Origin: Alphaproteobacteria bacterium
GTDB lineage: Bacteria > Pseudomonadota > Alphaproteobacteria > UBA8366 > GCA-2717185
Direction: 5' to 3'
Length of the DNA stretch: 48,529 nt
Assembly: GCA_028822585.1 (NCBI GenBank)
Contig: JAPKDL010000013.1
Coordinates: 1 to 48,529 of the forward strand
Shown piece by piece: positions 43,394-48,529 of the stretch (positions within the stretch are counted from its first letter, which is position 1; the number at the start of each line of letters is the position of its first letter). The notes under the pieces are model-generated. The model made no database searches, was not told the origin of the DNA, and worked only from the letters and a program-made list of their open reading frames with translations. Both the position numbers and the translations under genes were made by a program.

Positions 43394-44619
43394 TTCACAG
43401 CGAGCAGGATAGACGCTGCGGCGTCCGCCATCACCTGGCATCCAGTGACAATATCTGCATCGTGGCTGTCTTCGGCGAAATCGTGGCTGATGCCGTCAAT
43501 GGACGGAATGAATAACATCGCGCAAGGCAGCTTTTGGTGAATGACCATGGGATCGTGACCCGCGGCGCTGGGCATGCGACGCCATTTGCCGGGCGCTGTC
43601 ACTTCGGCGGCTCGCGCGACGTGCTCCTGTAGCCCCGCATCCATAATGCTAGGAATAATCGGCGGGCGTGATTGCCCCGCTTCAACCCGGATGACGCCGC
43701 GGGCGTTTATTTCCGTGACTAATTTTGCGACGATGCCTTCAAAGGCGTCCAGCAAGCCTGGGTCGGAATCGCGAAATTGCAGCGCCAGTTCGGCGTAGCC
43801 GGGAATAATGGACGACGCGCCCGGTTCGATGGTCGCCTGACCGATGGTCCAGACCGTGCGTTCGTTGGCAAGCTTGGGGAATTCCTGGTTGATGCGGTGC
43901 GCGATTTCGAACATCGCTGCCGCCGCGTCCTTGCGCCGCGCCATGGTGGTCGTGCCCGCGTGGTTTTGGGCACCGTAACATTTAATCCACATACCGCGAA
44001 TGCCGACGATGGCGGTGACGACGCCGATCAACTCGCCCGCGTCTTCCAGATACGCGCCCTGTTCGATATGGGCTTCCAGGTACCCGGTGTAGCGGCCTTC
44101 CTCCATGGATAAACGTGGCGTATCCGTCAAGCCGACCTCACGCAACCGGGTCGCCAGGGGCGTGCCGTCGCGGCCCACGGCGGCGGCTTCATTCGCCGGG
44201 TTCAACGTGCCACACCAGGACCGGCTGCCGATGCATCCTAGATAGGCGCCCTCTTCATCTTGCCAGGACACTGCGTCCACGGCGAGATGCGCCGTCGCCG
44301 GGTCTTCCGCGCAGGCGCGCGCGGTCTCCAATCCATAAATGACGCCCATCGCGCCATCCAGCCACCCGCCGCGCGGCTGAGTGTCGGAATGCGATCCGAT
44401 GATCAACGCCGGGCCGGATTTGCGCGACCGGCCCAACACATTGCCGACGCCGTCCAGGGTCGCATCCAACCCGGCGTTGGTGAAGCGTTCTGCCAACCAA
44501 CGGCGCGATTCCATATCGACATCACTGAACGCGGGGCGCACGACGCCGTTTCCCTCCGCGCCGAACGCGCGTAAATCCCGGAGGTCCTTTAACAGTCGGT
44601 CGGCGTTAATTTTCGGCAT
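43390..44619 (-). CDS. M20 zinc hydrolase (N-carbamoyl-amino-acid/allantoate amidohydrolase family)
   Basis: A metal-dependent amidohydrolase of 409 residues. The metal ligands are in GSHSDTQPRGGWLDGAMGV (His and Asp near 77-88), WQDEEGAYLG (Glu pair) and the AHIEQGAYLE segment. The dimerisation-domain His is in YGAQNHAGTT. SAAGHDPMVIHQ and GISHDFAEDS complete the family. Enzymes of this kind remove the carbamoyl group left after a hydantoinase opens its ring, giving an amino acid, ammonia and carbon dioxide. It is the first gene of the eight-gene minus-strand operon; GAGGAG precedes the ATG. Confidence 0.92.
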   Translation of the reverse strand: MPKINADRLLKDLRDLRAFGAEGNGVVRPAFSDVDMESRRWLAERFTNAGLDATLDGVGNVLGRSRKSGPALIIGSHSDTQPRGGWLDGAMGVIYGLETARACAEDPATAHLAVDAVSWQDEEGAYLGCIGSRSWCGTLNPANEAAAVGRDGTPLATRLREVGLTDTPRLSMEEGRYTGYLEAHIEQGAYLEDAGELIGVVTAIVGIRGMWIKCYGAQNHAGTTTMARRKDAAAAMFEIAHRINQEFPKLANERTVWTIGQATIEPGASSIIPGYAELALQFRDSDPGLLDAFEGIVAKLVTEINARGVIRVEAGQSRPPIIPSIMDAGLQEHVARAAEVTAPGKWRRMPSAAGHDPMVIHQKLPCAMLFIPSIDGISHDFAEDSHDADIVTGCQVMADAAASILLAVK

Positions 44620-44648
44620 AGGGGGCTCCTCGTTAAATTCAGGCGTGG

Positions 44649-44795
44649 CTAATTAAACTCAGCCGTGACGCTGGGAGGTGGGGAAAACCCCAGATCGCGA
44701 CGTTCAATGACAAAGTCTTTTCCGTCGCTTTGTTCCAGCCGGACGACTTCATGAAGTGTAATTCTAGTCTTATGATCACTGCACTGTGACCGCAC
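44649..44795 (-). other. Possible small ORF or gene remnant
   Basis: In the divergent promoter region between the M20 hydrolase and aconitase X genes, the minus strand has a 49-codon frame ending in TAG at 44649. Its C-terminal part reads as plausible protein (RITLHEVVRLEQSDGK, then DFVIERRDLGF). The only start is a GTG at 44795 without a clear ribosome-binding site. It ends 29 bases before the M20 gene. It may be a short peptide, the tail of a lost gene, or chance. Confidence 0.3.
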
Positions 44796-44901
44796 AGGGC
44801 GTTAAGTTCAAGACGGTGTTACGATGCGCACGGATTTGTGTGACGCGGTGTCCGCGATCCTTAAAATATACGCAATTACGTATTTAGAATGGAATGAAAA
44901 C

Positions 44902-46167
44902 ATGAAACTTACGGACCATGAGTCGGCGATGCTGGCCGGGGAAGAAGGCCCGGCGCGAAAATACGCCATGGAGCAGGTCGTCAATGTCGGGCAGTTTTTC
45001 GACGCGGAAGATTGCGTAGAGATAGCTCAAGTTCACCTGATGGCGGACCCGGAATCGCTGGGTGACGAATGCGTGTCCTTCCTGGAAGGTCTGGCCGAAC
45101 TGCCGGAAGAAGAACGTTTGGTGCGCGCGCCGACGATTACTGATCCGCGCGGGGTTGATCTGCAGGCCTATAAACGGCTGAAGCAGACCGAAGAACAGGC
45201 CAATCTGGAACGCCGGTCCATCGCCGCGTTTCGCGCCCTTGGCGTGATGATGACTGACACTTGCATCAATTATCAAACCATCATGCCGCCGGTGTTGGGT
45301 GAACATCTGGCGTTTGGCGATACGGGTTCGTCGATTTACGCCAACAGCGTCATGGGCGCGCGCACGAATTTCGAAGGCGGACCTTCCGCCCTGGCCGCAG
45401 CACTCACCGGGCGCACGCCGCGATATGGCTTTCACCTGGATGAGGTGCGCAAGGGCGGCACACATTTTGAGGTCGACCACCGCCCGGTGGATCTCAGCGA
45501 ATGGGGTGCGTTGGGCGCTGTCGTCGGGCGGCAAATGCAATCTTATTGGGAAGTGCCGGTGATCTCAGGAATTGATTCCCCTCCAACCTCGGACGAACTG
45601 AAACATTTCGGCGCAGCGCTTGCCAGTTTTGGATCGACGCCGTTGTTCCATATGACGGGAATCACCCCGGAAGCGCCCGATCTGCAAACCGTGTTCAACG
45701 GCCCCACGGCCTCTGTCCCTGTCGCGACGCCGTTGACGCGCGCCGAAGTGACGGCGTTGCGCGACTCTTACTGGCCTGCGGATGATCGTCTTGACGTGGT
45801 CGTTTTCGCCGCGCCGCAACTGTCGTTGATGGAAATGCGTATGCTGGCCGGGTTGCTGAAAGGCCGCCGGGTAAACGACGCGGTGACGTTGATCGCCACG
45901 ACGTCGCCGGAAATAAAATCTGCCAGCGACCGCATGGGTCTAACCGAATTGATCGAGGCGTCCGGCGGCATCGTTTTGGAAGGCGTGTGCTTCTATCAAA
46001 TGTACGCCCGCGAAATTGGCGAAGCGAATGGCTGGAAACGGCTGATGAGCAACTCCGCGAAGATCGTGAACATCCTCGGCGGCTATGGCTATGAACCGAT
46101 GCTGGCATCGATGGCGCAATGCGTGGACAGCGCAGTCGCGGGTAAGATTATAGGAGGCGCATCATGA
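44902..46167 (+). CDS. Aconitase X large (catalytic) chain
   Basis: A 421-residue protein of the aconitase X family. It opens KLTDHESAMLAGEEGPARKYAMEQVVN. Other family blocks are GVMMTDTCINYQTIMPPVLGEHLAFGDTGSSIYANSVMGARTNFEGGP, and IEASGGIVLEGVCFYQMYA near the C-terminus. The Cys in TDTCINY and GVCFY are candidate iron-sulfur ligands. Known members dehydrate cis-3-hydroxy-L-proline in bacteria and mevalonate 5-phosphate in archaea. The ATG at 44902 (GGAATG upstream) is preferred over the frame opening at 44824. It overlaps the small chain gene by 4 bases. Confidence 0.92.
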   Translation: MKLTDHESAMLAGEEGPARKYAMEQVVNVGQFFDAEDCVEIAQVHLMADPESLGDECVSFLEGLAELPEEERLVRAPTITDPRGVDLQAYKRLKQTEEQANLERRSIAAFRALGVMMTDTCINYQTIMPPVLGEHLAFGDTGSSIYANSVMGARTNFEGGPSALAAALTGRTPRYGFHLDEVRKGGTHFEVDHRPVDLSEWGALGAVVGRQMQSYWEVPVISGIDSPPTSDELKHFGAALASFGSTPLFHMTGITPEAPDLQTVFNGPTASVPVATPLTRAEVTALRDSYWPADDRLDVVVFAAPQLSLMEMRMLAGLLKGRRVNDAVTLIATTSPEIKSASDRMGLTELIEASGGIVLEGVCFYQMYAREIGEANGWKRLMSNSAKIVNILGGYGYEPMLASMAQCVDSAVAGKIIGGAS

Positions 46168-46571
46168 GCCAACAACTATTCCAAGGCCATGTGGGCATCG
46201 GGCCGCGCGTCACTGCCGAAGCGTTGGTCGCCAGCGATAATTTCAGTGCGCGCTACGACCTTGACCGCATCAAGGGCATCTTTTCCCGCCAGCAGCACAA
46301 ACTATGTGGGCAAAGCTATGTCGGTAAAGTCCTCATCCTCAACGCGGCCAAGGGCGGCGTTGCCTCGGCGTGGATGTTGCGCGAAATGACGGCGCGCAAC
46401 ATGGCACCTGCCGCATTGATCCTGAACTTCGCCAACCCGATCATGGCGCAAGGCGCGTCCTTTGCCAACCTTCCCATGATTGACCGGTTCGACGGCGACA
46501 TCACCGAATTCGTGAAAACCGGCGACAAGGTCACCGTCGACCCGGCGAAAGGGACGGTGGAGATATTATAG
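46164..46571 (+). CDS. Aconitase X small (swivel, DUF126) chain
   Basis: A 135-residue swivel-domain protein. LFQGHVGIGPRVTAEALVASDNFSARYDLD, VLILNAAKGGVASAWMLREM and ANPIMAQGASFANLPMID are the DUF126 blocks. It forms the active site with the large chain. The separate-gene arrangement is one of the two known forms of aconitase X. It starts in an ATGA overlap with the large chain, so equal amounts are expected. Confidence 0.92.
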   Translation: MSQQLFQGHVGIGPRVTAEALVASDNFSARYDLDRIKGIFSRQQHKLCGQSYVGKVLILNAAKGGVASAWMLREMTARNMAPAALILNFANPIMAQGASFANLPMIDRFDGDITEFVKTGDKVTVDPAKGTVEIL

Positions 46572-46670
46572 CCCCAGACGCTTGCGCGACCCTTAACACT
46601 CGACCGCTTGCGCCACCCCCCCGAGCCCGTCATGCTGGTTGCCTGCATCATTTACGCGTGGGAGAGTTTC

Positions 46671-48137
46671 ATGGCGGCGTTCGATCTCATCATCAAGGGC
46701 GGGACGGTGGTCACCGCGACCGACAACACAAGCTGCGACGTCGGCGTGCGCGATGGCAAAGTGGCCGCACTGGGCCGGGACCTTGGCGAAGCGGACCGTG
46801 AGATTGACGCCTCGGGAAAATTGTTGCTGCCCGGCGGCATCGACAGCCATTGCCACATTGAACAAGTGTCCGGCATGGGCGTCATGTGCGCCGATGATTT
46901 CTACACCGGCAGCGTCTCCGCAGCCTTTGGCGGGACCACGACCATCATCCCTTTCGCGTGTCAGCATCGCGGCGACAAATTGCGCGAAGTCGTGCAGGAC
47001 TACCACGACCGCGCCGGACCTAAGGCGGTCATCGACTACGCTTTTCACCTGATCGTCACCGATCCGACCGAACAGGCGCTGGGCCAGGATTTGCCCGCGC
47101 TAATCCGCGACGGCTACACCTCGTTCAAGGTCTATATGACCTATGAGGGCACCAAGCTCGACGATTACCAAATGCTCGACGTGCTCTCGGTCGCAAGGCG
47201 CGAAGGCGCGTTGACCATGATCCATGCGGAAAACTGGGACATGATCCGCTGGGTGACCAAGCGTTTGATGGATGGGGGCAACACCGCGCCGAAATACCAC
47301 GCCGTCAGCCACGCGCAAGTTGCGGAGGGAGAAGCCACCAATCGCGCCATCGCGCTGGGCCGCCTGGTCGACGCGCCGGTATTGATAGTCCATGTGTCGG
47401 CGGAAGAAGCGATGGAGGAAATCCGCATGGCCCAGAGCAAGGGCCTCAAAGTGTTTGGTGAAACCTGCCCGCAATATCTATTCCTGACGATGGATGATCT
47501 GGACAAACCCGGTGCCGAAGGCGCGATGTTCTGCTGCAGCCCACCGCCACGCGACAAAGCGGGCCAGGAAGTCATCTGGCGCGGCATCCAGAACGGAACG
47601 TTCCAAGTGTTCTCCTCCGACCACGCGCCATACCGCTTCGATGAAACCGGCAAGTTGAAAGCGGGTCCGAACCCTAACTTCAAGGAAGTCGCCAACGGCG
47701 TGCCCGGCATCGAATTGCGCCTGCCGCTGCTGTTCTCCGAAGGCGTTGGCAAGGGTCGTATCGACCTGCAACGCTTTGTCGACCTGACGTCGACAGCGGC
47801 GGCAAAACTGTACGGGCTGCATCCGCGCAAAGGAACGATCGCCGTGGGCGCCGACGCGGACATCGCAATCTGGGACCTGGATAAAAAGGTCACGGTGAAC
47901 TGGGACATGCTGCACGATAATGTCGGCTACACCCCGTACGAAGGCATGGAGCTGACCGGCTGGCCTACAACAGTGCTCAGTCGCGGCCGCGTGGTCGTAG
48001 AAGACGAAGCGCTGAAAGTGGATGCGGGCAGCGGTGAATTTTTGCCCTGTGACAAACCAAAAAGCGCGGAACCACTGGGCCGGATCGTGCCGGAACTGGA
48101 CCCGAAACGAAACTTCGGCGCACAAATTTTGTTCTAG
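46671..48137 (+). CDS. Hydantoinase/dihydropyrimidinase, second copy
   Basis: A 488-residue cyclic amidohydrolase. Metal ligands are H60 and H62 in DSHCHIE, the carboxylated Lys 153 in SFKVYMTY, His in MIHAENWD and in IVHVSAEE, and Asp in SSDHAPYRFDE. These are closer to the classic D-hydantoinase/phenylhydantoinase pattern than the copy at 38979, so the two probably differ in substrate. The ATG at 46671 has GGAG 6 bases upstream; an earlier in-frame start at 46608 is less likely. It follows the aconitase X small chain by 99 bases. Confidence 0.93.
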   Translation: MAAFDLIIKGGTVVTATDNTSCDVGVRDGKVAALGRDLGEADREIDASGKLLLPGGIDSHCHIEQVSGMGVMCADDFYTGSVSAAFGGTTTIIPFACQHRGDKLREVVQDYHDRAGPKAVIDYAFHLIVTDPTEQALGQDLPALIRDGYTSFKVYMTYEGTKLDDYQMLDVLSVARREGALTMIHAENWDMIRWVTKRLMDGGNTAPKYHAVSHAQVAEGEATNRAIALGRLVDAPVLIVHVSAEEAMEEIRMAQSKGLKVFGETCPQYLFLTMDDLDKPGAEGAMFCCSPPPRDKAGQEVIWRGIQNGTFQVFSSDHAPYRFDETGKLKAGPNPNFKEVANGVPGIELRLPLLFSEGVGKGRIDLQRFVDLTSTAAAKLYGLHPRKGTIAVGADADIAIWDLDKKVTVNWDMLHDNVGYTPYEGMELTGWPTTVLSRGRVVVEDEALKVDAGSGEFLPCDKPKSAEPLGRIVPELDPKRNFGAQILF

Positions 48138-48254
48138 AGGGGGACGCATCGTGGATATGCGCCCAACACAGCCCTTCCCGCGCGGCGATACCAATTAGGC
48201 TGGCGACTCTGTATCTTCTGGCGGTTGATCCTCGACGGTTCCGTTTCCTTCGCT

Positions 48255-48528
48255 TTAGCCCGCGCCCGTTGGCGTGAATTCAACTTTGATTGCCGGCAGA
48301 AATTCCGCCGTGTCCAAATCCCGCACGATCGCTGAAACGATCTTACCAAGATTGATTTTGGCCGCGTTGGTGGCGGCGGGGGAGTCGAGGAACGCCTTGG
48401 CCAGATGTGCGGGCGATTCCGCCGATTTATCCTTGGACGACTCGTCCCTGAAATCAGGCACTATAGAGGTGGCGGCGTTACCCTTCTTTCCGGCGTTACC
48501 CCGTGGCGGTGTGTTCTCAGGTGAGGTA
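48255..48528 (-). CDS. Partial small protein running off the right edge
   Basis: A minus-strand frame is open from the window edge to a TAA at 48255, about 90 codons, so the start is outside the window or is one of the internal candidates (a GTG at 48461). It begins Pro/Lys-rich (SPENTPPRGNAGKK) and continues SPAHLAKAFLDSPAATNAAKINLGKIVSAIVRDLDTAEFLPAIKVEF. No known family is apparent. The 117 bases between it and the hydantoinase stop show nothing. Confidence 0.45.
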   Translation of the reverse strand, partial: TSPENTPPRGNAGKKGNAATSIVPDFRDESSKDKSAESPAHLAKAFLDSPAATNAAKINLGKIVSAIVRDLDTAEFLPAIKVEFTPTGAG

Positions 48529-48529
48529 T

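Noticed and set aside
1-48529. Mobile elements, phage genes, CRISPR arrays, tRNA and rRNA genes
   Set aside because: No transposase, integrase, terminal repeats, regularly spaced repeats or cloverleaf sequence was seen on either strand.

Overview
The window reads as alphaproteobacterial chromosome, most likely from the Rhodospirillales or a neighbouring order. The grounds are a DUF2336 protein (a family largely confined to alphaproteobacteria), a complete System I cytochrome c maturation operon in the order ccmABCDEFGHI, moderately high GC, and many stand-alone catabolic enzymes typical of free-living marine or soil members. The taxonomic placement is inferred; no rRNA or tRNA gene is present to test it.

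Left part (1-9 kb): a DUF2336 protein and a five-gene peptide/nickel-type ABC importer run on the minus strand. They are followed by an almost completely decayed sensor histidine kinase (6869-7691), an FkbM-type methyltransferase on the plus strand, and a decayed CBS-domain gene (8763-8964). Neither relic is visible as one long ORF.

9-17 kb: nine minus-strand genes encode heme export and handling (CcmABCDE), heme ligation (CcmF, CcmH, CcmI) and thiol reduction (CcmG). They overlap or nearly abut, apart from a 108-base gap between ccmB and the preferred ccmC start. Upstream of ccmA lies a compact element: a promoter-like sequence, a hairpin with a C-rich loop, and a strong intrinsic terminator, all on the minus strand. 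This is a candidate small RNA.

17-23.6 kb: a catabolic patch undergoing decay. A thioesterase, a DsbA-fold isomerase, a FAD monooxygenase, an LLM flavin oxidoreductase and an SDR are intact. A P450 fragment (frameshifted at the heme-ligand cysteine), a methyltransferase (three frameshifts), an unidentified gene (in-frame stop) and a Sel1-repeat gene (three in-frame stops) are broken.

23.6-48.5 kb: a dense catabolic region made of several operons. On the minus strand: AtuA-like protein, DUF4387, GMC oxidoreductase, thioesterase. On the plus strand: an unusual CoA-transferase, an NTF2-like protein, an orphan molybdenum hydroxylase large subunit, two tandem Lin0512 paralogues and a cysteine-dioxygenase-type cupin. 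Next come an M19 dipeptidase homologue lacking several metal ligands and a canonical family III CoA-transferase. A minus-strand operon of eight genes carries an M20 carbamoylase-type hydrolase, amidase, HpxZ-like protein, a small unknown protein, a CobW GTPase, a hydantoinase, an asparaginase homologue and an LLM oxidoreductase. A divergent plus-strand set encodes the two chains of aconitase X and a second hydantoinase. Together these suggest degradation of a cyclic amide or N-heterocycle: ring hydroxylation, ring opening by hydantoinases, removal of carbamoyl and amide nitrogen, then dehydration and CoA activation of the carbon skeleton. The substrate and the order of steps are inference.

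No recognisable transcription factor, transposase, integrase, CRISPR array, tRNA or rRNA was seen in the whole window.
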